Shown piece after piece: positions 13,987-23,195 of a stretch of DNA of 31,440 nucleotides. Within the stretch, counting starts at the first letter, position 1. Each line of letters starts with the position of its first letter. Source of the DNA: Alteromonadaceae bacterium (GTDB lineage Bacteria; Pseudomonadota; Gammaproteobacteria; Pseudomonadales; Oleiphilaceae); contig JABXHG010000006.1 in assembly GCA_013393545.1 (NCBI GenBank), positions 1 through 31,440 on the forward strand. The letters run 5' to 3'. The position numbers and the translations under genes are program-made. Under the pieces are notes generated by a model. That model ran no database searches and was not told the origin of the DNA. It saw nothing but the letters and a program-made list of their open reading frames with translations.

Positions 13987-14724
13987 ATGCTCATCATCCC
14001 AGCAATCGACCTAAAAGACGGCAAATGCGTAAGACTACGCCAGGGCCGCATGGACGACTCCACCGTATTCGGCGATAACCCCGTGGACATGGCCACCAAA
14101 TGGGTAGAAGCCGGCGCCCGCCGCCTGCACCTGGTAGACCTGAACGGCGCCTTCGCCGGCGAACCAGTGAACGGCGAAATCGTTAAAGAAATCGCCACCA
14201 AATACCCCAACCTGCCGATCCAGATCGGCGGCGGCATTCGCTCGGCTGAAACCATCGAAGCCTATCTGAAGGCCGGTGTACAGTGGGTCATCATCGGCAC
14301 CAAAGCCGTAAAAGAACCCGAATTCGTCACCGAAATGTGCAAACGCTTCCCCGGCCACATCATCGTCGGCCTGGATGCCAAAGACGGCCTGGTAGCTACT
14401 GACGGCTGGGCCGAAGTGTCCGAAGTCAAAGCCGTGGACCTGGCCAAGCGTTTCGCCAACGACGGCGTGGAAGCGATCGTTTACACCGACATCAGCCGCG
14501 ACGGCATGATGCAGGGCGTGAACGTGGAAGCCACCGCCAAACTGGCCGAAGAAGGCGGCATCCCGGTAATTGCCTCCGGCGGCGTGACCAACATGGACGA
14601 CCTCAAACGCCTGGCCACCGTGGCCGACAAGCGCGTGCAGGGGGCTATTACCGGCCGCGCCATCTACGAAGGCACCCTGGACGTGAGCGAAGCCCAGGCC
14701 TACTGCGACTCGCTGGAAAACTGA
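13987..14724 (+). CDS. hisA: Phosphoribosylformimino-5-aminoimidazole carboxamide ribotide isomerase HisA
   Basis: Amadori isomerisation of ProFAR to PRFAR, the substrate of HisHF. The 245-residue TIM barrel has catalytic Asp8 ([14 protein letters not shown]) and the second Asp in [14 protein letters not shown] (about residue 170). Phosphate-binding loops are IQIGGGIRS and [13 protein letters not shown]. The ATG has AAAGGA upstream. It lies 9 bp before hisF and 263 bp after hisH. Confidence 0.97.
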   Translation: MLIIPAIDLKDGKCVRLRQGRMDDSTVFGDNPVDMATKWVEAGARRLHLVDLNGAFAGEPVNGEIVKEIATKYPNLPIQIGGGIRSAETIEAYLKAGVQWVIIGTKAVKEPEFVTEMCKRFPGHIIVGLDAKDGLVATDGWAEVSEVKAVDLAKRFANDGVEAIVYTDISRDGMMQGVNVEATAKLAEEGGIPVIASGGVTNMDDLKRLATVADKRVQGAITGRAIYEGTLDVSEAQAYCDSLEN

Positions 14725-14733
14725 GGAAGCATC

Positions 14734-15507
14734 ATGGCATTGGCAAAACGCATTATTCCCTGCCTGGACGTGGACAAGGGCCGCGTGGTGAAAGGCGTAA
14801 ACTTCGTCGATATCCGCGATGCCGGTGACCCAGTGGAAGTCGCGCGCCGCTATAACGAGCAGGGCGCCGACGAAATCACCTTCCTGGACATCACCGCCAG
14901 CCACGAAAGCCGCGATACCACCTACGAAACCGTTGAGCGCATGGCCGCCGAAGTGTTCATCCCGCTGACTGTAGGTGGTGGTGTTCGCACCGTGGACGAC
15001 ATTCGCAAGCTGCTGAACGCCGGCGCCGACAAGGTGTCCATCAACACCGCAGCCGTGTTTAACCCGGAATTCGTCAAAGAAGCCGCAGAACGCTTTGGCC
15101 GACAGTGCATCGTCGTGGCCATCGACGCCAAGCGTGTCAGCGGCGAGGGCGAAGAACTGAGCTGGGAAATCTTCACCCATGGTGGCCGCAAGCCAACCGG
15201 TCTGGATGCGGTAGATTGGGCCCGGAAAATGGTGGATCTGGGGGCAGGGGAACTGCTGCTGACCAGCATGGACCGGGACGGCACCAAAGTCGGCTTCGAT
15301 ATCGAACTGACCCGCGCTATCAGTGATGCGGTGAGTGTGCCAGTGATTGCCTCAGGTGGGGTAGGTGAGCTTCAGCACCTGGCCGATGGGGTGACCAAAG
15401 GTGGCGCCGATGCTGTGCTGGCGGCCTCCATCTTCCACTTTGGCCAACACACCATCCCCGAAGCCAAGGCGTTTATGAAGGCACAAGGTATTGAGGTTAG
15501 GGACTAA
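14734..15507 (+). CDS. hisF: Imidazole glycerol phosphate synthase cyclase subunit HisF
   Basis: Converts PRFAR plus ammonia from HisH to imidazole glycerol phosphate and AICAR. The 257-residue TIM barrel is standard length. Catalytic aspartates are Asp12 ([16 protein letters not shown]) and the Asp of VVAIDAKRV (about 131). Phosphate loops are [13 protein letters not shown] and [13 protein letters not shown], and the [11 protein letters not shown] motif mirrors that of HisA. Last gene of the operon; an inverted repeat that could terminate transcription follows. Confidence 0.97.
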   Translation: MALAKRIIPCLDVDKGRVVKGVNFVDIRDAGDPVEVARRYNEQGADEITFLDITASHESRDTTYETVERMAAEVFIPLTVGGGVRTVDDIRKLLNAGADKVSINTAAVFNPEFVKEAAERFGRQCIVVAIDAKRVSGEGEELSWEIFTHGGRKPTGLDAVDWARKMVDLGAGELLLTSMDRDGTKVGFDIELTRAISDAVSVPVIASGGVGELQHLADGVTKGGADAVLAASIFHFGQHTIPEAKAFMKAQGIEVRD

Positions 15508-15513
15508 AAAAGG

Positions 15514-15697
15514 TTTTGCCACGAAATCCACGAAAAAACACTAAATAAAGATGAATGAAAATGTGAAAAATTTGCGACGAACACTCATGGATTTACACGG
15601 ACAACTTCCTAAAGTTTTTGTCACTGAGCATCTGTGAGTGTCCGTGACCCAAAAGCATTTAATTTTTTCGTGTTTTTTCGTGGATTTAGTGGCAAAA
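15514..15697. repeat. Inverted-repeat element between convergent hisF and yibQ-like genes
   Basis: The 28-bp ends TTTTGCCACGAAATCCACGA... (15514-15541) and 15670-15697 are inverted copies with one mismatch. Inside, CACGGACA and TGTCCGTG form a smaller pair. No gene is found in the 197-bp gap. The element may serve as a bidirectional terminator; it resembles dispersed CCACGAAA-type repeats of gammaproteobacteria (recollection, not a search). Confidence 0.65.
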
Positions 15698-15704
15698 ATC
15701 GTCT

Positions 15705-16535
15705 TTAGTCTTCCTCACTCCGCGCCACCATAGGCACTATCGGTTCCTTCTCGCCTTCGGCAAACATCATCTGGTTACCGTTACGCATGGCCCACAGGCC
15801 GCTGACGGTAGCCACGGCAACGCCCTGTTCATCCAGTTCCGGAAGGTGCTTTTCCAGGTAATCCACCGTTACCGTGTGCGGGTGGCCGATGCCAATGGCC
15901 GTGCCATTCTCCTTTGCCTTTTCAATCAACAGCTTGAATTGCTGGTCGACAAACTCCTCGGTTTGTTCGTGATCCAGAAACACATCCCGGGGCAGGCTGG
16001 GGATGTTTTGTGCGGCCGCGATGGTGCCGGCCACTGAAGTGGCGATGGTGCGGCTGTCGACAAAATAAAGAGGGTAGCGGTCCAGCTCCCTCATCACCCA
16101 TTGCATGGGCTCGATTTGCTGGGTCAGCAGGCTGCCCATGTGGTTATTCACCCCTTGCACATGGGGAATGGACTGCAAGGCCCGGCGCAGAGTTCGGGCC
16201 ATGGTGGATTCGTCCATGTCCGGTGTCAGGCCAGCCGGGCCGAGGCCGATGTTGCGGGTGTTGGCCATGGGCGCGTGCAGGATGATTTCCTTGGCGTGCC
16301 GGTGGGCCAGCTTTGCCAGTGGCACCGTGTGGTGGCGAAAGGGCAGGAAGGCCAGTGTCAGCGGTTGGTCCATTTCTGCCAGGCGCCGACCCTCGTGCGG
16401 GTTATAGCCCATGTCATCGATAATGATGGCAATGGTCGGCGGCTGCCCCGCTTGACGGTCGACCCCGCCGGCACTTGCAGCCAGCGGGGCCAGACACAGG
16501 GCCAATGCCAGAGATGCGAGGTTGCGGATTGTCAC
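15705..16535 (-). CDS. Divergent polysaccharide deacetylase (YibQ family)
   Basis: 276 residues. Signal peptide (LASLALALCLAPLAASAGG) and a NodB-like domain beginning IAIIIDDMGYNPHEGRRLAE, characteristic of the divergent polysaccharide deacetylase family. Later motifs are ILHAPM, GVNNHMGS, PLYFVDSRT and GTAIGIGHPHTVTVDYL. Likely a periplasmic enzyme or enzyme-like factor of cell-wall carbohydrate metabolism; its substrate is unproven. It overlaps the ctpA-like stop by 4 bp and ends the gpmI-envC-ctpA-yibQ cluster, a conserved gammaproteobacterial arrangement. Confidence 0.88.
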   Translation of the reverse strand: MTIRNLASLALALCLAPLAASAGGVDRQAGQPPTIAIIIDDMGYNPHEGRRLAEMDQPLTLAFLPFRHHTVPLAKLAHRHAKEIILHAPMANTRNIGLGPAGLTPDMDESTMARTLRRALQSIPHVQGVNNHMGSLLTQQIEPMQWVMRELDRYPLYFVDSRTIATSVAGTIAAAQNIPSLPRDVFLDHEQTEEFVDQQFKLLIEKAKENGTAIGIGHPHTVTVDYLEKHLPELDEQGVAVATVSGLWAMRNGNQMMFAEGEKEPIVPMVARSEED

Positions 16536-17863
16536 TGGTTGTCGCCCTGCAAGTGGGAAGCCTGTTTGCGATCAAGAATGTTCAGGCCCTTGAGTAGGTT
16601 CAGTGCCGAGCGTAGTTGATAGTCCTTGTCGGCAGTGGAGCCTGCCTGGCGGTCTTCTTCGCCGCCGCTTTTTTCTTCGTTTTCACCAACCAGGTGGCCG
16701 TCGAGGTCGGCCTCGGAGAAGCGTGGGCCTCCTTCCAATTCGGTCAGTTCCGCCGGTTTTACAATGATATCCGGTTCTATGCCGGAAGCCTGGATGGAGC
16801 GGCCATCCGGGGTAAAGTAGCGGGCGGTGGTCATCTTGATGGCATGGGTCTCATCCAGTGGGATGACGGTCTGAACGCTGCCCTTGCCGAAAGATTGGGT
16901 GCCCATGATCACGGCCCGCTGGTGATCCTGCAAGGCGCCCGCCAGGATCTCCGAGGCAGAGGCGGAGCCACCGTTGATCAGAACCACAATCGGAGTGCCA
17001 GCCATTATGTCGCCGGCTTTGGCGTTAAAGCGCAGGCGTGAACTTTGAATGCGCCCTTCGGTATAGACAATCAGGCCTTCGTCCAGCAGGGCATCGGCGG
17101 TGTCGACAGCCGCCTGCAGTACGCCGCCCGGGTTGTTGCGCAGATCGATCACCAGACCGTCCAGGTCTTTGCCGTAGGTGTCTTCCAGTTTTCGCAGCGC
17201 ATCCTCGAATTGTTCGCCGGTGTCGGCCTGGAACTGGGTGATGCGCACATAGCCGTAACCGTTATCCACCATGCGCGATTTGATGCTGGTGACCTTGATG
17301 ATGTCGCGGGTGACGTCGATTTCGATCGGTCCGCTTTCGCCGTCGCGCATGATGGTGAGCGTGAGCACGGAGCCGGGCTCGCCGCGCATGATGTTCACGG
17401 CTTCTTCCAGTGACATGCCTTTCACCGGTTTTTCATCCAGCTTGATAATCAGATCGCCGGCCTGAACGCCGGCTTTCTGTGCAGGCGTGTCGTCGATCGG
17501 GGCGATCACCTTCACAAAACCGTTTTCCATACCCACTTCAATGCCCAGCCCGCCGAATTTGCCGGAGGTGCTTTCTTCCAGCTCTTCGTAATCGTCCGGC
17601 GCCAGGTAGGTGGAGTGCGGGTCAAGGTCGGACAGCATGCCCTTGATGGCGCTTTCCAACAGTTGGCGGTCAGACACGTCTTCCACGTAGGCATCCTTGA
17701 TCCGGCTGAACACTTCGGTGAATTTGCGCAGATCATCAAGGGGAAGTTCTGCCCGGGCTTCGGCGTCCTGGGCCTGAACCACACCGGGTGAGCCCAGAAA
17801 GCAGGCCATCAACACAAGATAGCGCAGTGGCGGGATCCGGAGACTACAGCTGGCCAGTTTCAT
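16532..17863 (-). CDS. S41-family carboxy-terminal processing protease (CtpA type)
   Basis: Periplasmic serine protease with a Ser-Lys dyad. 443 residues: a signal peptide (about 1-31), an N-terminal helical part (FTEVFSRIKDAYVEDV), a PDZ domain at about 100-185 (FGGLGIEVGMENG...AGVQAGDLIIKLD) and the S41 core with S302 in NGGSASASEI and K327 in GTQSFGKGSVQ. LVIDLRNNPGGVL is the substrate strand. The C-terminus is acidic and variable. In related bacteria such proteases control peptidoglycan hydrolases, which fits the EnvC neighbour 110 bp upstream. Confidence 0.93.
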   Translation of the reverse strand: MKLASCSLRIPPLRYLVLMACFLGSPGVVQAQDAEARAELPLDDLRKFTEVFSRIKDAYVEDVSDRQLLESAIKGMLSDLDPHSTYLAPDDYEELEESTSGKFGGLGIEVGMENGFVKVIAPIDDTPAQKAGVQAGDLIIKLDEKPVKGMSLEEAVNIMRGEPGSVLTLTIMRDGESGPIEIDVTRDIIKVTSIKSRMVDNGYGYVRITQFQADTGEQFEDALRKLEDTYGKDLDGLVIDLRNNPGGVLQAAVDTADALLDEGLIVYTEGRIQSSRLRFNAKAGDIMAGTPIVVLINGGSASASEILAGALQDHQRAVIMGTQSFGKGSVQTVIPLDETHAIKMTTARYFTPDGRSIQASGIEPDIIVKPAELTELEGGPRFSEADLDGHLVGENEEKSGGEEDRQAGSTADKDYQLRSALNLLKGLNILDRKQASHLQGDNQ

Positions 17864-17973
17864 TCACTTGTCCTGTTTGCGTTCAACGATTCGAGGTTGT
17901 TGCCGTTTGTCTGGATGGGCGTATTGGTGCAGACAGTATGGCGCTCGCGTGCCAGTTTGTCAGCCCTGCGCGG

Positions 17974-19110
17974 CTACGGCTTGCCCAGCCAGCTACGGGG
18001 ATTGACCGGTTTGCCGTTACGGCGAATTTCGAAGTACACGGCCGGGTCTTCGGTGCCGCCGGTGCGCCCCGCCTGGGCAATGGTTTCGCCGGCGTTAATC
18101 CAGTCGCCGGGTTCAGTGAACAGGCTGCTGCTGTGGCCGTACAGAGTCATATAGCCGTCGCCGTGGTCAATGATGGTCATCAGCCCGAAGCCTCTGAGCC
18201 AGTTGGCGAACACCACGCGCCCGTAATGCACGGCCCGGATGTCGGCCTGCTCGGCGGTGTTGATAATCAAGCCATTGCGGCGAAGCTTGCCATCGGCGTA
18301 CAGGCTGCCGAAATTGGCGACAACCTTGCCGTCGCCCGGCCAGGGTAGCTTGCGTTGCAATGATCTGAACGGTTGCTGCTCGTTGGGTGAGGGGATGTCG
18401 GCAATGGCTTCCTGCACTTCTTTGAGCAGTTGTTCAAGGCGTTCCCGGTCGGCGGCCAGTTCCTGGCGCTCGTTGCGGCGGTTGCGAATATCCTGTTCGA
18501 GCCTGGCCAGAGTTTGTTCGCGCTTTTTGCGGCTGTCGGCCAGCGCCTGCTGGCGCTGTTCAAGATTGGTTTCTGTGCGGGCCAGACGGGTTTGGGTACT
18601 GCGCACGTCCTGACGAGTCTGCTCCAGGCGTTGCAGGTCTGCCTGGAAGGCTTTCAGGCGTTTGACGGTATCGCGGGACAGGTATTCGTAGTAGGTCATG
18701 GTGCGGGCGATGTCGTCCGGTTCGGCTTCGTTGAGCAGAATCTTCAGGGCCGGGACGTCGCCTTCCATCCAGGCGGCTCTTAGTTGTTTTTCAAGGCCTT
18801 CGCGCTGGCTTTCCAGAGTGTCCGCGAGTTCTGCCTGTTGCTCCTGCAATTTGGATAGCTTTTGCGTTTGTTCGGCTTGTTGGGCCTGCAGTTGCCGGCG
18901 TTCGCGGGTCAGGGTGCTGATGCGCTTCTCGGTGTTGGCAAGCTGCTGTTCCAGTTCCGAACGCTCACTCTCCGCATCCGCCAACCAGCGGTCGATAGTT
19001 GCGATCTCTTCTTTGAGCGCCTCTATCTGTGCGGGAGTGACGTTCTGTTGGGCATAAACCGGTATGGCTCCCAAAACGAGAGCCAGTGCCAGAGCCGGAA
19101 TACGGAGCAA
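17974..19110 (-). CDS. envC: EnvC-like murein hydrolase activator
   Basis: Activator of amidases that split septal peptidoglycan. About 378 residues: a signal peptide (LRIPALALALVLGAIPVYA), long periplasmic coiled coils (about 25-245, rich in Gln/Glu/Arg) and a C-terminal LytM/M23 fold. The domain is degenerate: the first zinc His motif is replaced by RRNGLIINT while DHGDGYMTLYGH remains, as expected for an activator rather than an active peptidase. I chose TTG 19110 as start (AGG about 6 nt upstream, signal peptide right after), because a longer frame from 19218 overlaps gpmI and has no signal. The start is uncertain. Confidence 0.88.
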   Translation of the reverse strand: MLRIPALALALVLGAIPVYAQQNVTPAQIEALKEEIATIDRWLADAESERSELEQQLANTEKRISTLTRERRQLQAQQAEQTQKLSKLQEQQAELADTLESQREGLEKQLRAAWMEGDVPALKILLNEAEPDDIARTMTYYEYLSRDTVKRLKAFQADLQRLEQTRQDVRSTQTRLARTETNLEQRQQALADSRKKREQTLARLEQDIRNRRNERQELAADRERLEQLLKEVQEAIADIPSPNEQQPFRSLQRKLPWPGDGKVVANFGSLYADGKLRRNGLIINTAEQADIRAVHYGRVVFANWLRGFGLMTIIDHGDGYMTLYGHSSSLFTEPGDWINAGETIAQAGRTGGTEDPAVYFEIRRNGKPVNPRSWLGKP

Positions 19111-19130
19111 AACAGCCTGCCGAACCCGGA

Positions 19131-20678
19131 TCAGTGGATGTCTGCCAGATTGTGGCCGGTCATTTCCTTCGGCTGCTCCACCTCCATGAGTTTGAGCAGA
19201 GTGGGGGCGATGTCGCACAGGCTGCCATCATCTTTCAGGCTGACCTTACGCGGGCCGGTGTATAGCAAAGGAACCGGGCCAATGGTGTGCGAGGTGTGTA
19301 ACTGGCCGGATTCCGGATCGGTCATCTGTTCGCAGTTGCCGTGGTCGGCGGTGATCAGCGATTCGCCGCCCACTTCATCCAGAGCTTCCACCACGCGCTG
19401 CACGCACTGATCCAGGCACTCGGCGGCTTTGATGGCGGCTTCCAGGCTACCAGTGTGGCCGACCATGTCGCCGTTGGCGTAGTTGCACACGATCAGATCG
19501 TATTTGCCGCTCTTGATGGCTTCCACCAGTTTGTCGGTCACTTCCGGTGCACTCATTTCCGGCTGCAGGTCGTAGGTGACCACTTTGGGGGACGGCACCA
19601 GGATGCGGTCCTCGCCTTCAAACGGTGTTTCCAGGCCGCCATTGAAGAAGAAGGTGACGTGGGCGTATTTCTCGGTTTCGGCGATGCGCAGTTGGGTTTT
19701 GCCCTGGCTGGCCATGTATTCGCCCAGGCCGTTGGCCAGTTGCTCGGGCGGGTAGGCGCAGGACGTTTTGATGTCGGCGGCGTACTCGGTGAGCATCACG
19801 AAATCGGCCAGCTTCGGGTGTTTTTTGCGTTCGAAGCCGTCGAACTCCTCTTCCACTAAGGTGCGGGTCATTTCCCGGGCGCGGTCGGCGCGGAAGTTCA
19901 TGAACAGCACCGCGTCGCCATCGTTAATGGTGCCTTCCGGCTCGCCTTCGGCACGCACGCGGGTGGCTTTGACGAACTCGTCGTTCTCGCCGCGCTCGTA
20001 GGCCTGTTCCAGGGCGGTCAGGGGGTCGTCAAAGGTGAATTCGGCTTCCCCGAGGGTCATGGCGTCGTAGGCCTGTTCGATACGGTCCCAGCGGTTGTCC
20101 CGGTCCATTGCAAAGTAGCGACCGACAATGGTGGCCACGCGGCCCACACCGAGGGCTTTCATTTTTTCAGACGCCTTTTCCAGTGATGGGCGGGCGCTGC
20201 GCGGTGGCATGTCGCGGCCGTCCAGGAAGGCGTGAATGTAGACTTCTTTGGCACCACGGGCGGCGGCCAGTTCAGCGGCGGCCAGGATGTGGTCTTCGTG
20301 GCTGTGTACGCCACCCGGTGACATCAGGCCCATCAGGTGCACGGCCTTGCCGTTGGCCACGGCCTTGTCGATGGCTGCACACAGGGCTTCATTTTTCTGG
20401 AAGTTGCCGGTTTCCAGATCCTTGTCGATTCGCGTCAGGCTCTGATACACCACCCGGCCGGCGCCCAGGTTCATGTGGCCGACTTCCGAGTTACCCATTT
20501 GCCCCTGCGGCAGGCCGACAAACATGCCGGAGGTGTTGATCAGCGTTTTCGGTTGGCTCTGCCAGAGCTTGTCCCAGAACGGGGTGTTGGCGTTGGAGAT
20601 GGCGTTGTCTTCCGCCGGGTCACGGTGGCCCCAGCCGTCGAGGATGATCAGTGCAGTGGGCTTGCGCGTCTCGGTCAT
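19131..20678 (-). CDS. gpmI: 2,3-bisphosphoglycerate-independent phosphoglycerate mutase
   Basis: Interconverts 3- and 2-phosphoglycerate with two Mn ions in glycolysis and gluconeogenesis. The 515-residue protein has standard length. The metal and nucleophile sites are visible: D14 ([12 protein letters not shown]), phosphoserine S64 ([16 protein letters not shown]), the arginine motif [13 protein letters not shown] and the C-terminal [11 protein letters not shown]. First gene of the leftward cluster with envC, ctpA and yibQ; envC starts 20 bp after its stop. Confidence 0.97.
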   Translation of the reverse strand: MTETRKPTALIILDGWGHRDPAEDNAISNANTPFWDKLWQSQPKTLINTSGMFVGLPQGQMGNSEVGHMNLGAGRVVYQSLTRIDKDLETGNFQKNEALCAAIDKAVANGKAVHLMGLMSPGGVHSHEDHILAAAELAAARGAKEVYIHAFLDGRDMPPRSARPSLEKASEKMKALGVGRVATIVGRYFAMDRDNRWDRIEQAYDAMTLGEAEFTFDDPLTALEQAYERGENDEFVKATRVRAEGEPEGTINDGDAVLFMNFRADRAREMTRTLVEEEFDGFERKKHPKLADFVMLTEYAADIKTSCAYPPEQLANGLGEYMASQGKTQLRIAETEKYAHVTFFFNGGLETPFEGEDRILVPSPKVVTYDLQPEMSAPEVTDKLVEAIKSGKYDLIVCNYANGDMVGHTGSLEAAIKAAECLDQCVQRVVEALDEVGGESLITADHGNCEQMTDPESGQLHTSHTIGPVPLLYTGPRKVSLKDDGSLCDIAPTLLKLMEVEQPKEMTGHNLADIH

Positions 20679-20891
20679 GGTTTCGTCCGGTTGGTTGCGA
20701 AAATAACAGGATCAAACAGGGCACAGATTGTAACCGTTTTCATTTATACAGGCCACGGCTCAGGTGTGGTGACTGGCAATCACGGTTATTCGATGCCGCT
20801 ATCATGGCCAGTTTTATGGCCAAGCTGCCTGCCTTCTGTGAGCGCCCCGGGGTGTGTATAATCCGGCCAAATTAATTTGCAGGGTAGTTTC
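20679..20891. promoter_or_regulatory. Divergent intergenic region of gpmI and the rhodanese gene
   Basis: Holds the 5' regions of both genes. A perfect TATAAT at 20857-20862, preceded by TGTG, is a likely -10 for the rhodanese/secB direction, giving a start near 20869, 23 bp before the ATG. No gene is seen within it. Confidence 0.55.
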
Positions 20892-21314
20892 ATGGATCGC
20901 TTGTTCGAATTCGTTGTTAATCACTACATTCTGGTGTCTTTGTTCGTGGCCTTTCTGGTGGCCATCATTGTGCTGGAATCCCGCCGTGGCGGTGCCAAGG
21001 TGTCCTCCCAGGGGTTGGTCAGCCTGATGAACAAAGACAAGGCCGTGGTGGTGGATATCCGCGATCGCAAGGACTTCGCCGAGGGGCACATTACCGGCTC
21101 CATCCACATTCCGCTGGCCAGCATCAAAAGCCGCGCCAATGAGCTGAGCAAGCACAAGGATAAGGATGTACAGATTGTGGTGGTAGACAAGATGGGCCAG
21201 CATTCAGCCATGGCGGTGAAACAGCTGAACGGGGAAGGCTTTGAGAATGTTGTGCGCCTGAACGGCGGCGTGGCGGATTGGCAGGGCGCGAATCTGCCTC
21301 TGGTGAAGAAGTAA
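20892..21314 (+). CDS. yibN: Membrane-anchored rhodanese-like protein without catalytic cysteine (YibN-like)
   Basis: 140 residues: one N-terminal membrane helix (about 11-29, YILVSLFVAFLVAIIVLE) and a rhodanese fold (VVVDIRDRKDFAEGHITGSI, LNGGVADWQGANLPLV). At the active-site loop, where rhodaneses have a Cys, the sequence is VVVDKMGQHSAMA, with no cysteine in the whole protein, so sulfurtransferase activity is unlikely. In many gammaproteobacteria the order is gpmI / yibN-grxC-secB; grxC is missing here. ATG 20892 is preferred over an upstream in-frame TTG. Confidence 0.88.
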   Translation: MDRLFEFVVNHYILVSLFVAFLVAIIVLESRRGGAKVSSQGLVSLMNKDKAVVVDIRDRKDFAEGHITGSIHIPLASIKSRANELSKHKDKDVQIVVVDKMGQHSAMAVKQLNGEGFENVVRLNGGVADWQGANLPLVKK

Positions 21315-21325
21315 TTGGACTTGAT

Positions 21326-21368
21326 CCGGTTGTCGATCTGCCGCAATGTAAGGGCACTCGACAACCGG
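21326..21368. repeat. 11-bp inverted repeat between the rhodanese gene and secB
   Basis: CCGGTTGTCGA (21326-21336) pairs perfectly with TCGACAACCGG (21358-21368) across 21 nt. No T tract follows, so a regulatory hairpin or protein site is as likely as a terminator. Confidence 0.5.
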
Positions 21369-21402
21369 GCATGGCCCGCCTCAGGACAATAAAGGATGTA
21401 AC

Positions 21403-21900
21403 ATGGCTGAGAATCAGCAAGCCGCAGGCAACGAAGAAAAGAATCAGGCGCAATTCGCGCTTCAGCGCATTTATGTAAAAGATCTGTCGTTTGAATCACC
21501 TAACTCGCCACTGGTCTTCCAGGAGCAGTGGAAGCCGCAGGTGAGTCTGGATCTGAACACCTCTCACAGCAAGATCGCCGATAACCAGTACGAAGTGGTA
21601 CTGTCCCTGACCGTGACCACCAAAGTGGGCGAGAAAGTGGCTTACCTGGTGGAAATCCAGCAGGCGGGCGTGTTCATGGTATCCGGCGTGGAAGGCGCAC
21701 AGCTGAGCCACATGCTTGGTGCCTACTGCCCACAGGTACTGTTCCCCTATGCCCGCGAAGCGATTGACGGCATCGTGAACAAGGGCAGCTTCCCGGCCCT
21801 GATGCTGGCGCCGGTGAACTTTGATGCCATCTACGCCCAGGCGCTCAAGCGCAAGCAGGAAGAAGCGGCGGGCAATGCGCAGGAAGAAAAGACCCACTGA
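21403..21900 (+). CDS. secB: Protein-export chaperone SecB
   Basis: Tetrameric cytosolic chaperone delivering unfolded preproteins to SecA. The 165-residue protein has the family blocks [49 protein letters not shown] and [20 protein letters not shown], with an acidic N-terminus. AAAGGA lies upstream of the ATG. It is 88 bp after the rhodanese gene and ends at a strong terminator. Confidence 0.97.
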   Translation: MAENQQAAGNEEKNQAQFALQRIYVKDLSFESPNSPLVFQEQWKPQVSLDLNTSHSKIADNQYEVVLSLTVTTKVGEKVAYLVEIQQAGVFMVSGVEGAQLSHMLGAYCPQVLFPYAREAIDGIVNKGSFPALMLAPVNFDAIYAQALKRKQEEAAGNAQEEKTH

Positions 21901-21923
21901 TTCGGGCGCTGTTTACCTGCATG

Positions 21924-21949
21924 AAAAACCGGCTTCGGCCGGTTTTTTT
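21924..21949. terminator. Bidirectional terminator between secB and trmL
   Basis: AAAACCGGC-TTCG-GCCGGTTTT stem-loop with a UUCG tetraloop and flanking A and T runs, placed between the convergent genes. Confidence 0.92.
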
Positions 21950-21962
21950 GTGCCCGTGAAAA

Positions 21963-22427
21963 TCATACCGAGCCGGGAAAGCCCAGCTGGCGCCAGGCTT
22001 CATAGACCACCAGCGCCGCCGTATTGGAGAGGTTCAGACTGCGGCTTTGCGGCTGCATGGGCACCCGGAGACGATGTTCCGGTGCCAGTGCTTCACGGAC
22101 TTCTGTTGGTAGGCCGCGGGTTTCCGGGCCGAACATCAGGTAGTCCCCATCTTCAAACGCGACTTCATGGTAGTGACGCGTGCCTTTGGTGGTCAGCCCG
22201 AACAGGCGTGCGGGCTGCTCGCTTTCCAGAAAGCTGGCGTAATCCGGGTGGATTTTAACGGATGCGTATTCGCTGTAATCCAGCCCGGCCCGCCGCATCT
22301 GCTTGTCTTCGAGAGAAAACCCCAGCGGCTCTATCAGGTGCAACTGGCAGCCGGTATTGGCGCACAGGCGAATGATGTTGCCGGTGTTCGGCGGTATTTC
22401 CGGCTCAAAAAGAACGACGTTTAGCAC
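21963..22427 (-). CDS. trmL: tRNA (cytidine/uridine-34-2'-O)-methyltransferase TrmL
   Basis: SPOUT-class methyltransferase that 2'-O-methylates the wobble base of certain leucine tRNAs using SAM. The 154-residue protein is the normal short form. SPOUT motifs are [20 protein letters not shown] (motif 1), [12 protein letters not shown] (motif 2) and [20 protein letters not shown] (motif 3, the trefoil knot). It converges with secB and lies just downstream of the folM-like gene. Confidence 0.95.
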   Translation of the reverse strand: MLNVVLFEPEIPPNTGNIIRLCANTGCQLHLIEPLGFSLEDKQMRRAGLDYSEYASVKIHPDYASFLESEQPARLFGLTTKGTRHYHEVAFEDGDYLMFGPETRGLPTEVREALAPEHRLRVPMQPQSRSLNLSNTAALVVYEAWRQLGFPGSV

Positions 22428-22450
22428 GGTAAGGGGGCTCCGGGCGGTGA

Positions 22451-23191
22451 TTACATATTAAGGCTGCGGCCGCCGTCCACCGACAGAATCTGGCCAGTGA
22501 CAAACGGAGCGTCGCACAGAAGGTAAGCGATGGCACCGGCAATGTCATCCGGCTGGCCGGTGCGCGCCATGGGCGTTTTGGCCAGGATGGCTTGCTGGTG
22601 TTCCGGGTCTACGGCTTGATCCCCTTCCGGCCAGAGAATAGCGCCGGGCGAGACACCGTTCACCCGGATATCCGGTGCCAGGTCCTTGGCCCATGAGCGG
22701 GTGAGAGCCGCAAGGCCTGCTTTACTGGCACAGTAAAGTGGGTGGTCGGCTAGCGGTTTTTCGCTGTAGATGTCGATCAGGTTGATGACGCCGCCTTTGC
22801 TTTCCCGCAACGCCGGCAGGCAATGCTGAAGCAGGAAAAAGGGTGCTTTCAGGTTGGCGCCCATGATCTGCTGCCAGTCGTCTTCGGTGGCTTCACTGGT
22901 GGGGTTGGGATAGAACACCGAGGCGTTGTTCACAAGAGCATCCAGCCGGTCCCAGTTCTGGCAAGACTGCTCGGCCACCCGGGCAACGTCCTCGCTTTGT
23001 GTAAGGTCCCCCTGTTTGCAAACCGCCGAGTTGGGGCGACTCAGGTTCAGGCTTTCCACCAGATCGCGGGCTTCGGTTTCCCGGCTTCGATAGTGAATCA
23101 CCACATTCCAGCCGCGCTGGTGCAGCGTCTTTGCCGTATGGGCGCCGAGCCGGTGAGCGGCGCCGGTAATCAGGGCTACGGGGTTGTCCAT
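22451..23191 (-). CDS. folM: Pteridine reductase-like short-chain dehydrogenase (FolM type)
   Basis: 246 residues, classical SDR fold. The nucleotide-binding motif TGAAHRLG (residues 10-17), with Arg in place of the usual Gly-rich turn, marks the pteridine reductase/FolM group, which prefers NADPH and reduces dihydromonapterin or dihydrofolate. NNAS, the catalytic YCASK and the C-terminal [13 protein letters not shown] are present. It follows cca by 4 bp on the same strand. The exact pterin substrate is inferred. Confidence 0.85.
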   Translation of the reverse strand: MDNPVALITGAAHRLGAHTAKTLHQRGWNVVIHYRSRETEARDLVESLNLSRPNSAVCKQGDLTQSEDVARVAEQSCQNWDRLDALVNNASVFYPNPTSEATEDDWQQIMGANLKAPFFLLQHCLPALRESKGGVINLIDIYSEKPLADHPLYCASKAGLAALTRSWAKDLAPDIRVNGVSPGAILWPEGDQAVDPEHQQAILAKTPMARTGQPDDIAGAIAYLLCDAPFVTGQILSVDGGRSLNM

Positions 23192-23195
23192 GCCT

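Noticed and set aside
14035..15180. 381-codon minus-strand frame across hisA and hisF
   Set aside because: Shadow of hisA and hisF; no domain is recognisable and it spans two unrelated starts.
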